64,000 nucleotides of DNA from Muribaculaceae bacterium (GCA_017409345.1 JAFQSX010000005.1:1-64000), one strand, 5' to 3'; counted from the stretch's first letter, positions 55,601-62,434 are shown. The notes: a model not told the origin generated them from the letters alone. Numbers and translations are program-made.

Positions 55601-57562
55601 GCGACTGCACTCGACCAATCTACCAATTCGTCCGCAGAGCAATCTATCAAAGGTGGTAGCCTCTCTTCTACCGACAAAGGTAGTGATAATATTGGAGATG
55701 TGCAAGGGTTAGAGGATTATAGTGCCGAAGAAATAAAGGAAATTGCCCGGGGCTATATTGAAGATGTGATTGCCGAGAATGGATTTGATGCAGAGGTTGT
55801 AGATTTGGCTATCTATGGATCTCGACGCAGAGGTGATGCCCGGGATGATTCGGATTTGGATATAGTGGTTGAATACTCGGGCAATGCTCGTGAAGATGAC
55901 TTATTTAATGCTCTTAATGATGCAGAAACTCAACTTGAGATAGATGGAGTGAAGGTTGACATCAATCCTATTACAAAGAGTAAATCGGGGACTTTGGGTG
56001 AGTTCATGGAGCGAGTAAGGGAGTATGATGAGGGGAATGGGTCTAATGGGTCAACTAAGAAGTCTCAACCCCTCACGAACCCCTCCGCCTTCGGCACCTC
56101 TCCTAAAACAGGGGAGGAATCGGGGGGCAGTTTGGAGGACGATGGCTTGTTGTTTAGAGAGGGTGATGGGGAGATGAATGATGCTGAGGTGAGTATGGCT
56201 AATGACCCAATTGCAAAGATTATGGGCAAGAGTCAACGCAGCAAGAAGCAACAGGCGAAGTTTGCCGAGCGAGAACGCAAGTATATGCGAAACACCAATG
56301 AGTTAGGCGAAAAAATTGCAGAAGCCGAGTCGGAGGTAAACACCAACCCGACAGATAAACAAAAGGAGGCAGGCAACTACAAGAAAGGACACGTTAAGGT
56401 AGGGCCGTTCAATATAACGATAGAGCAGCCGAAAGGGAGTGTGCGCAGAGGTGTAGATGCAGACGGCAACAAGTGGGAGACCGAGATGCAGAACACCTAC
56501 GGCTACATTCGTGGCACAGAGGGTGTCGATGGCGACCATATAGACGTGTTCCTGTCTGATGATATTGACGGTTGGGACGGGCACAAAGTGTTCGTAGTGG
56601 ACCAACGTAATGCTGACGGCAGCTTCGATGAACATAAGGTTATGCTTGGCTTCAATGACATCAACGATGCCGAGGCAGCCTATATGAGCAACTATGAAGA
56701 GGGTTGGCAGGGACTTGGAGCCATTACAGGTGTTGCCATAGAGGAGTTCGGGAAGTGGATAGCTTCCTCACATCGCAAGACCAAAGCGTTTGCGGAGTAC
56801 AAGAGTGTCAAAACCACCGAGGGACAAAGTACCGACGAGGGAATTTTGTTCCGCGATGGGGAGAGTGATGGGACGAGAGAGGAGTATGATAGGAGAGTGC
56901 GTCGTCCTAATCGCAGTGGCAGTGTAGGTAAGTGGGATAACCTTGGATGGCGCATGAAGGAGGCTTATCAAGACTCTATGCTATCGTTGAAGGAGTTGCA
57001 GGAAGTTATCGCCAAGAAGTATGGGTTGCAGGAGATACCATCGTGGATGAATGCTTATCTGCAAGAGAACTTAATGAGCAGTCGCAACAAGGCGGCAAGC
57101 GATGTGTATATGCGTGACTTCTACAATCCGATGATGAAAGAGGTGCAAGCCTTAATCAAGAAAGGGGTGAAGTATGAGGACTTGGTGAACTATATGATAG
57201 CGAAGCATGGGCTTGAACGCAACGTGGTGATGGCTGAGCGAGACGCCAAAAGGGCTGCTGACGAAGCGAAGGAAAAGGGAGAGGATTGGCAAAAGGCATA
57301 CGATGAGGCGTTGAAGGAGAACCGAAAACGAGACTATTCGGGTTTAACCGCGTTGACCGGTGAGGAGAGTGTGGTGGACGCCGAGAAGGTGGCAGAAAAG
57401 ATGGCGTTGGCAAAGTGCGACTATGACACAACTTTTAGCCCGATGATAGAAGCGAAGAGTGTGAAGATGAAAAATAAGCGAAGAAAGTTTGTGGGCTCTT
57501 TAAAAACGAAGATGCCTATTAGGGCAGTTCCGAGTGCGCCAATGCCCGTCCAAATGGCATAG
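49616..57562 (+). CDS. Giant polyvalent protein of a phage/conjugative element, probably truncated at both ends
   Basis: A 2648-residue frame with the architecture of 'polyvalent proteins' that phages and conjugative elements deliver with their DNA. Domains by eye: low-complexity acidic N-region (1-590); clamp-like module (about 600-790, GVYHDEDGYAVATDAKVLVA); MuF-C-like (about 905-1045, ENHPFELSEIEGLVNAIQNP); ADP-ribosyltransferase-like (about 1063-1300, YHGSGAKFDAFD and GEGAQAYGWGTYVTE); zincin with HEYTH at 1337-1341; a second metallopeptidase-like module with HEIQH at 1698-1702 and GEVEARN; PBECR-like nuclease (about 1881-1997); nucleotidyltransferase GSRRRGDARDDSDLDIVVEY (2068-2087); inorganic-pyrophosphatase-like (about 2259-2395, GVDGDHIDVFLSDD); then a helical region. 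The frame stays open upstream into the tRNA-Pro gene, so the ATG at 49616 may not be a true start. From residue about 2602 it is antisense to the sugE-type gene, so the true C-terminus is lost. No other mobile-element genes are near. Expression is uncertain. Confidence 0.72.
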   Translation: MARESASAQVIEQVPSTQVTEVAEESTERPMEIAPGVAVRVGGVAGVATSFPEDGKVIVETEDGKILPYDESEVEVVGETTETTGTTETTMSDGSNESAEVDDNGRPFIVSSNGTTTFGEITEDTGLPSAPIKLSEGYQDENGKGYGLAHIEANYGKQIRGAGFKSVEEFVRFVAENYDGNDIRVGNPRGDGNITYLIQVKDKYDNTLFIELSRDGSYWNVNSGGVFRKGYSDKKETVVKTEPQQPNNAVSPDSSLSEVGNEGISTTEPNGESPVSQGEDSENKSDMQEGGVNSQAIPVDAKGEPMYESAPVEATIADIYNDPDLDEEEADAFVQAKIDGATKRIAQLEKKKPKMGESKVAFKEAKAKWREQLEAEQASLAYWQGVQEARAKESTASPLTPQSYGQPPYQSRGAITPPIAAQPGGELDTNGEMGEIGEMSAEAEGDDVSERDSKVDKGTNVAEEGSVTEGTVEEETPIVEEQTQEETGELTTSPLQDSAQSQASGGLSEDLAEVVGETDRLLAEKGRAMEAYLRAEEESDRKAKFADNLQAVIALETYAMGLSDEQLAALQTHYGKGEVREIDDEISRREANKGKSTQYDELLSKQYPIERKARKGTGKLEDALSKDVTRPVMTGVYHDEDGYAVATDAKVLVADKREYNGRKKGKIIGKDGKEIPGNYPKWKLAIPAETEALPIDLQDLSGFIGGVKAKLKENGIKPKDYGKAVVMIKTGSGTIVYYPVDALETWLNGAMRLGATGSDVGVSERNGFIVAKTKNGVAMLASKGGLAYNDTGIVYEVNPSPSTPQSQGDSSPALRGALEMQVGDGVMENATDAQRLATEAVITSLEASGIEVVEASDAMAEAVMGMGGSTHEIELQAVNDKFNAELQQQIDGTLPKGHVYSLGYPSAILRSAGLPNLPIELASSRLSDKSMQENHPFELSEIEGLVNAIQNPLAVFRSATHIGSYVVLTEIEHKGKNFVVAIEANRKQGRLEVNSVRSIHYRSSNTHIANWIKDDLMEYADKKRMSEWISKQRYNSADVRNLFRHVAKVVQNFENPKIEAQIVYHGSGAKFDAFDHSHMGQGEGAQAYGWGTYVTEVEGIGKQYANTMRDKAITDKHRENAIINNLARQVLASNNGNKAEILEYLRGLLNESWSDKKRVRAQIKIIEIGKFLPETKIKAQLYTVEIPEDNGSNYLYHDKVMANNVIADVKRRLYDILSQGQYKGAERELREELDEVFVSGLEGDVLYNNVSAYLGGDKQASQLFNEMGFVGIKYPAQYTTGGRTDGKSNYVIFNEADAKITSRVEFLKTPQGVVYGWTDGKKVYLTKEGMNPETPIHEYTHLWARAMMQGNAEGWQSVKDLLRGTPIWNEVMSDANYADIHGDEDAVASECLARLSGKENAKRMEAEARKMIDEAKGVFAKADAVTLVERMKKALQEFWNWVGKNLFDIKSFGSIEEVTDRVLYDLIHNSQFIIHNSELPGIEKQIIGERGASALDKADEATHRMDNLGVAREMEADGKDAKAIRMATGWERGADGKWRYEIEDYSIKEEKIDFITNQLDYKNTATIILKDLLEDAQGLFAAYPELRNMRVVIKKDSSVIGQGELQWYDAVYDRQIVLNETAIISHFAKSALERYGKADVGIIRIKQGYDPTTKEKFTNEADKQEALKTYIEMMNEALLDYHRFKSKNKDIATSILTHEIQHAIQFIEGFARGSSPKEFADVRGAVIDSIDFMTNGDLLKGNSISNSQSLRDALNKKIPYTNISLKEGYIDNLQKVARKYGYDNIDALVDDFEKMPSAFEQYHRTAGEVEARNASARMGMSADERRATLLSETEDVAREDQIFLMENSGVSAMAEGEINDLISQMKANASVEPIVEISEENWVDKIVTPIGEVKMGEHQKSKLFNKGREKQYGMLLETLSNPDIVLEEQSKEDTTHERDSVYLFIKTFQKEDGSKYVHFESVTVKQDGLEVSISSHIIRENQLRNKMKSDRLLYKATALDQSTNSSAEQSIKGGSLSSTDKGSDNIGDVQGLEDYSAEEIKEIARGYIEDVIAENGFDAEVVDLAIYGSRRRGDARDDSDLDIVVEYSGNAREDDLFNALNDAETQLEIDGVKVDINPITKSKSGTLGEFMERVREYDEGNGSNGSTKKSQPLTNPSAFGTSPKTGEESGGSLEDDGLLFREGDGEMNDAEVSMANDPIAKIMGKSQRSKKQQAKFAERERKYMRNTNELGEKIAEAESEVNTNPTDKQKEAGNYKKGHVKVGPFNITIEQPKGSVRRGVDADGNKWETEMQNTYGYIRGTEGVDGDHIDVFLSDDIDGWDGHKVFVVDQRNADGSFDEHKVMLGFNDINDAEAAYMSNYEEGWQGLGAITGVAIEEFGKWIASSHRKTKAFAEYKSVKTTEGQSTDEGILFRDGESDGTREEYDRRVRRPNRSGSVGKWDNLGWRMKEAYQDSMLSLKELQEVIAKKYGLQEIPSWMNAYLQENLMSSRNKAASDVYMRDFYNPMMKEVQALIKKGVKYEDLVNYMIAKHGLERNVVMAERDAKRAADEAKEKGEDWQKAYDEALKENRKRDYSGLTALTGEESVVDAEKVAEKMALAKCDYDTTFSPMIEAKSVKMKNKRRKFVGSLKTKMPIRAVPSAPMPVQMA
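50802..50870. repeat. Palindromic REP-like element, in frame in the polyvalent gene (copy 1)
   Basis: CCTCCCCCTTAACCCCTCAG is followed by a GTCC-TAC-GGAC hairpin (50821-50831) and a second hairpin GCCCCCCT/AGGGGGGC (50833-50840 with 50849-50856). It encodes a proline-rich stretch (SPLTPQSYGQPPYQSRG) unlike its surroundings. Confidence 0.75.
51090..51135. repeat. Degenerate REP-like element in the polyvalent gene (copy 2)
   Basis: CCTCTCCCTTACAGGATTCT and CTCAGTCGCAAGCGAGTGGA echo the other copies (CCCCTCAGTC followed by a short palindrome), but the second hairpin is worn. Confidence 0.4.
52020..52070. repeat. Palindromic REP-like element, in frame in the polyvalent gene (copy 3)
   Basis: CGACCCCTCAG is followed by GTCGC/GCGAC (52030-52034 with 52038-52042) and GCTCCCCT/AGGGGAGC (52044-52051 with 52058-52065). 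The layout is the same as copy 1. It encodes TPQSQGDSSPALRGAL. Confidence 0.75.
54013..54045. repeat. Tandem AATTCATAATTC repeat in frame in the polyvalent gene
   Basis: Four near-identical AATTCA(T/C)A units stand in tandem and encode LIHNSQFIIHNSELP. The composition is much more AT-rich than the gene around it. A related sequence lies between the HAD gene and tamL. Confidence 0.7.
56067..56130. repeat. Palindromic REP-like element, in frame in the polyvalent gene (copy 4)
   Basis: AACCCCTCACGAACCCCTCC, a GCC-TTC-GGC hairpin, then CCTCTCCT facing AGGGGAGG and a G-run. It encodes a PLTNPSAFGTSPKTGEES stretch between the nucleotidyltransferase and pyrophosphatase domains. Confidence 0.65.
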
Positions 57563-57744
57563 GCTGTGCCGATGGGTAGTGTCTGGATGGCCTTGGCTAA
57601 TAGTCCCATGCTCAATATTGTAGATATTATGAAACCTACTATCCACAAGTATAATTCTATTCCTTCAGTATTTTTAGTCTTGCCAAGACAAAATGTCATG
57701 GAAACTTCAAATAATCCGGCAATAAAAAGTATTATCCAATTCAT
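57421..57744 (-). CDS. SMR family multidrug/guanidinium exporter subunit, SugE-like
   Basis: A 107-residue four-helix membrane protein of the small multidrug resistance family: WIILFIAGLFEVSMTFCLGK with the essential Glu in helix 1, GTAYAIWTGIGALGTALIG in helix 3 and the terminal IIGLKVVS. SugE/Gdx members export guanidinium by proton exchange, which the LPIGTAYAIWTGIG sequence favours over EmrE types. I use the ATG at 57744, giving a 17-base gap after the upstream glycosyltransferase. Its whole 3' part is covered on the other strand by the end of the polyvalent frame. Confidence 0.87.
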   Translation of the reverse strand: MNWIILFIAGLFEVSMTFCLGKTKNTEGIELYLWIVGFIISTILSMGLLAKAIQTLPIGTAYAIWTGIGALGTALIGIFVFKEPTNFLRLFFIFTLFASIIGLKVVS

Positions 57745-57761
57745 TGATGAGATTGTTGGTT

Positions 57762-59003
57762 TTATTTTTTTATCCAAGTGTGGTTGCGACGATAGTTGCG
57801 CTTGCTGTTGAGTTTATATATTGCGTTGTAGAATGGACGAGTCATTATAAACCATGGGATAGTGAGTCGTAAAAGTCGCGATTTTAATGCTTGTGCAGCT
57901 CCTCGCCAAGTATAGATGATGGGAAGCCATAAAATAAGTCCTAAAATGGCAACAATGGTTGCTGGAAATAGGTTTGGTAATGATATGAAGATTGTAGAGA
58001 TGGATAGTAATAACCAAATCCAAAGAAGAATAGAGTAGAATGCAAATAATGTGCGATAACCTTTTCGTAGGTATTTTGAGGTGTAACTATATCTGCGTTT
58101 GAGTATTTTATGTGATTCAATCGGATCATAAAAATGACATTCAACGATTGAATCATTTGAGAGTTCTACTTTAGTGTTTTTTTGAGTGGTTATTTCATTA
58201 ATAAATACATCATCTTCGCCAAAATGTAGATTTAGTGATCGAGAAAAACCTTTGTTGTCAAAGAAGCATTGGCGACGATAAGCAAGGTTGTAACTAAACC
58301 CTCGATAGGGAGAGTGGTTGATTGCTGCAGAAAGGTAAACTGTGGCTTCGGCAATGCGGTCAAATGCGCGACGACGATATCCTTTGATGGTGTCAGAATC
58401 GGGGCTAGGGGTTGCGTATCCTATGACAACATCGGTTTGCTCGTCAAAGTTGCGAGTGATGAGTGATAGCCATTGAGGTGAATTGATGCGAGAATTGGCA
58501 TTAACTGTAACGATGACTTCGTGTCGTGCGGCTTTAATGCCTAGTGTGAGCGCAAGTTTCTTGCGTGAAAGGCTGCGTGAGCGATCGGGGGTGTATGTGA
58601 GATATAGGTTGTGATAAGTCATTTCTAGTTGATTGACAACATCGCTTGTTGACTCTACTGAACCATCATTAACTACGATAACTTCAAATGGGGCGGGATA
58701 ATCTTGTTCAAGAATTTGTGGGAGTAATTGAGCGAGATTGGTGGCGTCATCGTTGCAATATACAATGACGGAAGCTGAAGGAAGTGTTGAGGGTGAAAGA
58801 TCAAATCCGCTATCAGAATGATAAAAATCATCGGACGAATAGCCGGTTGGGAGATTTTCTGCATTATTGCACTGCTTTTGGTGTTTGGCTACGCAAGAAA
58901 TGCTCTTGCGATAGAAAATCAGCAAGAACAAAATGCATATTGCCAAAGTTGAGAGCAATATAATCGTAGTTAAGGATATGTCGAAATTGAAAAATTGGGT
59001 CAT
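57762..59003 (-). CDS. Membrane-bound glycosyltransferase family 2
   Basis: A 413-residue GT-A enzyme. An N-terminal helix (about 12-32) is followed by the catalytic domain with VIVYCNDDATNLAQLLPQIL, DYPAPFEVIVVNDGS, VIVTVNANSRI, the GEDDVFINEI acid motif and the KILKRRYSYTSKYLRKGYRT (R/Q-x-RW-like) region, then two or three C-terminal helices. It probably builds or extends a surface polysaccharide. It lies next to, but opposite, an exopolysaccharide operon. Confidence 0.87.
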   Translation of the reverse strand: MTQFFNFDISLTTIILLSTLAICILFLLIFYRKSISCVAKHQKQCNNAENLPTGYSSDDFYHSDSGFDLSPSTLPSASVIVYCNDDATNLAQLLPQILEQDYPAPFEVIVVNDGSVESTSDVVNQLEMTYHNLYLTYTPDRSRSLSRKKLALTLGIKAARHEVIVTVNANSRINSPQWLSLITRNFDEQTDVVIGYATPSPDSDTIKGYRRRAFDRIAEATVYLSAAINHSPYRGFSYNLAYRRQCFFDNKGFSRSLNLHFGEDDVFINEITTQKNTKVELSNDSIVECHFYDPIESHKILKRRYSYTSKYLRKGYRTLFAFYSILLWIWLLLSISTIFISLPNLFPATIVAILGLILWLPIIYTWRGAAQALKSRLLRLTIPWFIMTRPFYNAIYKLNSKRNYRRNHTWIKK

Positions 59004-59030
59004 TTTATCGGATGAGATTTTTTAGGACTG

Positions 59031-59060
59031 CAAAGTTACAAACATATCCTTAAAATCAAA
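59031..59060 (-). promoter_or_regulatory. Promoter of the family 2 glycosyltransferase gene
   Basis: On the minus strand: TTTG at 59057-59060, an 18-base spacer and TAACTTTG at 59031-59038, 27 bases before the ATG. Confidence 0.65.
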
Positions 59061-59133
59061 ATAGAAAAATGTCGAGAATGTGATTTTTACTAATATTAAG
59101 GTGGAAAACGTTTTTTTTTGCAAAGGAAATGCC

Positions 59134-59141
59134 TATCTTTG
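59134..59141 (+). promoter_or_regulatory. -7 element of the exopolysaccharide operon
   Basis: TATCTTTG followed by CA, 88 bases before the wza ATG. A T-run ending in TTTTG (59111-59120) lies upstream, but closer than the usual -33 spacing. Confidence 0.6.
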
Positions 59142-59156
59142 CACCCGAAAAAATGT

Positions 59157-59192
59157 TAACGAGGATATAATATAAATCAAGTATACTCGTTA
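59157..59192 (+). promoter_or_regulatory. Inverted repeat in the leader of the exopolysaccharide operon
   Basis: TAACGAGGATA (59157-59167) pairs with TATACTCGTTA (59182-59192) with one mismatch and a 14-base loop, in the untranslated leader just downstream of the expected transcription start. It could be a regulator site or an RNA hairpin. Bacteroidales capsule operons are often controlled by leader antitermination, but no UpxY-type gene is seen here. Confidence 0.5.
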
Positions 59193-59229
59193 TAAAAATA
59201 ATAATGAATATAAATTTGAAAAAGTGAAT

Positions 59230-60033
59230 ATGAAAAAATGTTTGCTATATGTGGTGGCTATTATGGCTATTGCATTTTCTTCGTGTACGACATATAATAC
59301 TTCATTGCCTTATTTTAGTGATATTAGTGATTCGCAATCGGGAGAATTTACGCAAGGCGATTATGGAATAAAGATTATACCCGATGATGAGTTGTTGATT
59401 ACTGTAACGTCTATGGTGCCATCTGCAACAGCGATGTATAATCTCTCATTGAGTAACCCTGCGATGAGAGAGGAACTTTTGTCAGTTTCGCAACCACAAC
59501 AACAAACATATATCGTAGATGCAAATGGGGATATTCAATTTCCGGTATTGGGAAAATTACATGTGGCTGGATTGTCAACTCAAGAATTGAGAAAAGAACT
59601 TGAAAATCGGATTAGTAAAGATGTTCAAGATCCGATTGTGAGAGTTCAATTGGTTAATTTTAGAATAAATGTGCTTGGCGAGGTGAAGAATCCCGGAGCG
59701 ATATCAGTGAAAAAAGAAAGATATTCGTTGCTTGATGCTCTTGCCGACGCAGGCGATTTGACCGAATATGGTGAACGAAGTAATGTGATGTTGATTCGTG
59801 AGGTTGATGGAAAACGGATTTATCACCGATTGAATTTAAATAATTCAGAGGTATTGTCCTCTCCATATTTCTACTTGCAACAAAATGATGTTGTGTATGT
59901 GGAACCAAACGAAATCCGTCGAGAAAACGCAAAATATAATCAAAATAACTCATATAAAATTTCAGTAGTGTCAACAATCGTAAGTGCATGTTCGGTAATC
60001 GCATCACTTATAATCGCCTTGACAGTTAAATAA
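59230..60033 (+). CDS. Polysaccharide export outer-membrane lipoprotein, Wza family
   Basis: A 267-residue lipoprotein: signal with lipobox (IAFSSCTTY, Cys about 20), the Poly_export domain (about 75-160: YGIKIIPDDELLITVTS, YIVDANGDIQFPVLGKLHVA), and a SLBB domain (about 165-235: VLGEVKNPGAISVKKERYSL), then a C-terminal helix (VVSTIVSACSVIASLIIAL). It forms the outer-membrane part of the export channel. I use the ATG at 59230, six bases inside a GTG. It is followed after 17 bases by the wzc-type gene. Confidence 0.92.
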   Translation: MKKCLLYVVAIMAIAFSSCTTYNTSLPYFSDISDSQSGEFTQGDYGIKIIPDDELLITVTSMVPSATAMYNLSLSNPAMREELLSVSQPQQQTYIVDANGDIQFPVLGKLHVAGLSTQELRKELENRISKDVQDPIVRVQLVNFRINVLGEVKNPGAISVKKERYSLLDALADAGDLTEYGERSNVMLIREVDGKRIYHRLNLNNSEVLSSPYFYLQQNDVVYVEPNEIRRENAKYNQNNSYKISVVSTIVSACSVIASLIIALTVK

Positions 60034-60050
60034 CTTTTTGAATTCTTGCA

Positions 60051-62372
60051 ATGGAAAATAAAATAAAATCCAATGATCAAATAGATTTGGCGCAAATCGT
60101 AGATGTGTTGCGTCGCAATTGGTGGATGTTTGCTGTTTCAGTAGTTTTATGTGGCGCATTGGGCGTTGCGTATTTGTATGTGAAACATTCGGTATATGTT
60201 GTTCATGCAAAGGTGCTGGTGGCATATGATGAGGGTACTAGTTCAATGGGATCATCAATCATGCAGAGCCTATCATTGGGTGGAGTAGGAGGAAGTAATG
60301 TTGAGGATGAGGTGCTTGTGATGGGAGCACATTCTATAAAAGAACAAGCAATAAAGGAACTAAAACTCAATCGCTCATATTACAGTCCTGATGGCTTTTT
60401 GAAGAAAAAATATTATTATAATAATAGCCCAATCGAAATTTCGGCCCCCGAAGAGGTGTTTGATACACTTTCAGTGGGGATGAAATTTAACATTAAAGCC
60501 AATAAAGATTTAAGCAAGATTGAAGTAGAAGTAAAGAAGGGCCGATTTACAACATTGGCCGAAGTTACTGGAGATAAATTGCCAATGGTGGTGAATACTC
60601 CTTATGGAATCTATTCAATTGATAAGACAAAATTTTATGTTCCGGGAGAAGAAGTTGAGGTAGTGGCAAATGTTACCGGTAATTCAATATATGCCGAGGC
60701 CATAACAAATGATTTGACTGTCCAAAAATCGGAGAAGAAAGCAAATGGTATCTCATTATATTATGAAGATATAAATATAAAGAGGGGTAAAGATTTGCTT
60801 AATAAAATGGTAGAGTTGTATAATCGTCGAGGTCAAAAAGAAAAAGATGAAATGGCAGTAAATACAGGTCGTTTCATTGATGAACGCCTTGATACATTAT
60901 ATATTTCTCTTGCAGATGCTGAACGAAAAATTCAAAATTATAAGCAAAATAAAAATATAGTAGATGTATCAAGCGAAGCTCGTTATTTAATGCAGAAGAA
61001 AGGGACGCTTGAAAACGCATTGTTGTCGGCTGAAACACAATATGAAGTGTTGAAAATGGCTGATGATTTCTTTAGTAATCCAAAGAACAATTACGCGATG
61101 ATGCCTTTTGCACCAGAACTATCCGGAGTTGAAGATGCGATTACTTTGTATAATGAGATGATTGCCAAACGCATGGAGATAGAAACAAACGCAAAAGGTG
61201 ACAACCCGGCATTATTGGCAATTAATGAACAGATTGATGCAATGCGCGAAAATGTAAAGAAATCAATCAATCGCGCAGTGTCAAGCGCATCTGTACGCCT
61301 TAAAGAGTTAAAAGCCGAGTCAAGTGCATCTGAAAATAAATTGAGCTCAATTCCGGCGCAAGAACGTGAATATCTTGAATTGCAGCGCGATCAAACGATT
61401 AAAAATCAGTTATATAGTTTCTTGTTGCAAAAAAGAGAAGAAAATCAACTAGTTCTTGCTGCAACTACACCAAAAGGTAAGATAATAGATAAGGCTTTTG
61501 CTTATAATGAGCCGGTTGCACCTAAAAAAATGATGATAATAGTTGTAGCATTGTTCTTCGGCTTGATTATACCTGCTCTTTGGTTATATGTAAAAAATCT
61601 GATGAGCAACAAGTTTGATTCAGTTGAATCATTGACTCGCCTCACCACTCTACCTATTATCGGTGAAATATGTCATTCTCGTAGAGCAAAAGAAAATCCT
61701 ATCGTAGTGAGTGAGACATCAACGCGTCCTATTGCGGAGTTGTTCCGATTGTTGCGTAGTAATTTGCAATTTATGTTCCCTATAAAAGGTGTAGAAAACG
61801 GACAAGTTGCAATGATTACCTCAAGTTGTAGCGGTGAGGGTAAAACATTTGTTTCGATGAATGTGGCAGAATCATTGGCGTTGTTGGATAAGAAGGTCGT
61901 ATTGGTGGGATTGGATATTCGCTTGCCTATGTTGGCTCAAAATCTATGCTTGCCAAGTTCGCCAGGTGTAACAAATTATTTGTCGGGAGCAATAGATGAT
62001 GTTGATTCATTAATAAATCATCATAGTAATTGTGATATAATCGTTGCCGGACCGGTGCCACCTAATCCATCTGAATTGCTATTGTCAGATAGAACCGAGT
62101 TACTTATAAAAGAGTTGAAGCAGCGATATGATTTTGTGATTATCGACTCTGCTCCAATAGGACTTGTTTCTGATTCATTTTCATTGACTAAATTTAGTGA
62201 CGTTACACTTTATGTGTCGCGTGCTAATTATACGAAAAAGAGTTTCATAAAATATCTCAATTCTGTAGTTGAGAGAGGACAACTTAAAAATGTTGCAGTT
62301 GTTGTAAACGACACAAATCCAAAACTTTCTCATGGCTATGGTTATGGCTATGGCTCAAAAGAGGATAATTAA
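60051..62372 (+). CDS. Polysaccharide co-polymerase/tyrosine autokinase, Wzc family
   Basis: A 773-residue inner-membrane protein. The Wzz domain spans about 1-500 with two helices (WWMFAVSVVLCGALGVAYLY; MMIIVVALFFGLIIPALWLY) and a coiled coil between. The BY-kinase domain (about 550-770) has Walker A TSSCSGEGKTF, A' VVLVGLDIRLP and Walker B FVIIDSAP. The C-terminal tail GYGYGYGSKEDN holds the tyrosines that are phosphorylated to control chain length. Acts with the Wza-type protein. Confidence 0.94.
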   Translation: MENKIKSNDQIDLAQIVDVLRRNWWMFAVSVVLCGALGVAYLYVKHSVYVVHAKVLVAYDEGTSSMGSSIMQSLSLGGVGGSNVEDEVLVMGAHSIKEQAIKELKLNRSYYSPDGFLKKKYYYNNSPIEISAPEEVFDTLSVGMKFNIKANKDLSKIEVEVKKGRFTTLAEVTGDKLPMVVNTPYGIYSIDKTKFYVPGEEVEVVANVTGNSIYAEAITNDLTVQKSEKKANGISLYYEDINIKRGKDLLNKMVELYNRRGQKEKDEMAVNTGRFIDERLDTLYISLADAERKIQNYKQNKNIVDVSSEARYLMQKKGTLENALLSAETQYEVLKMADDFFSNPKNNYAMMPFAPELSGVEDAITLYNEMIAKRMEIETNAKGDNPALLAINEQIDAMRENVKKSINRAVSSASVRLKELKAESSASENKLSSIPAQEREYLELQRDQTIKNQLYSFLLQKREENQLVLAATTPKGKIIDKAFAYNEPVAPKKMMIIVVALFFGLIIPALWLYVKNLMSNKFDSVESLTRLTTLPIIGEICHSRRAKENPIVVSETSTRPIAELFRLLRSNLQFMFPIKGVENGQVAMITSSCSGEGKTFVSMNVAESLALLDKKVVLVGLDIRLPMLAQNLCLPSSPGVTNYLSGAIDDVDSLINHHSNCDIIVAGPVPPNPSELLLSDRTELLIKELKQRYDFVIIDSAPIGLVSDSFSLTKFSDVTLYVSRANYTKKSFIKYLNSVVERGQLKNVAVVVNDTNPKLSHGYGYGYGSKEDN

Positions 62373-62385
62373 TGCTTGAATATAA

Positions 62386-62422
62386 TGCATAGAGATAATC
62401 ATGATTTGATTGTCTCTATGCA
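62386..62422 (+). terminator. Strong hairpin between wzc and the polymerase gene
   Basis: A 16-bp stem with one G-T pair (62386-62401 with 62407-62422) and a five-base loop TGATT. It is followed by ATTTAATATA, not a clean T run, so it may attenuate rather than stop transcription, or protect the upstream mRNA. Confidence 0.6.
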
Positions 62423-62434
62423 ATTTAATATATA

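Noticed and set aside
49533-57421. Attachment-site repeats flanking the polyvalent gene
   Set aside because: I looked for a copy of the tRNA-Pro 3' end near 57400-57560 and saw none, so integration at the tRNA is only inferred.
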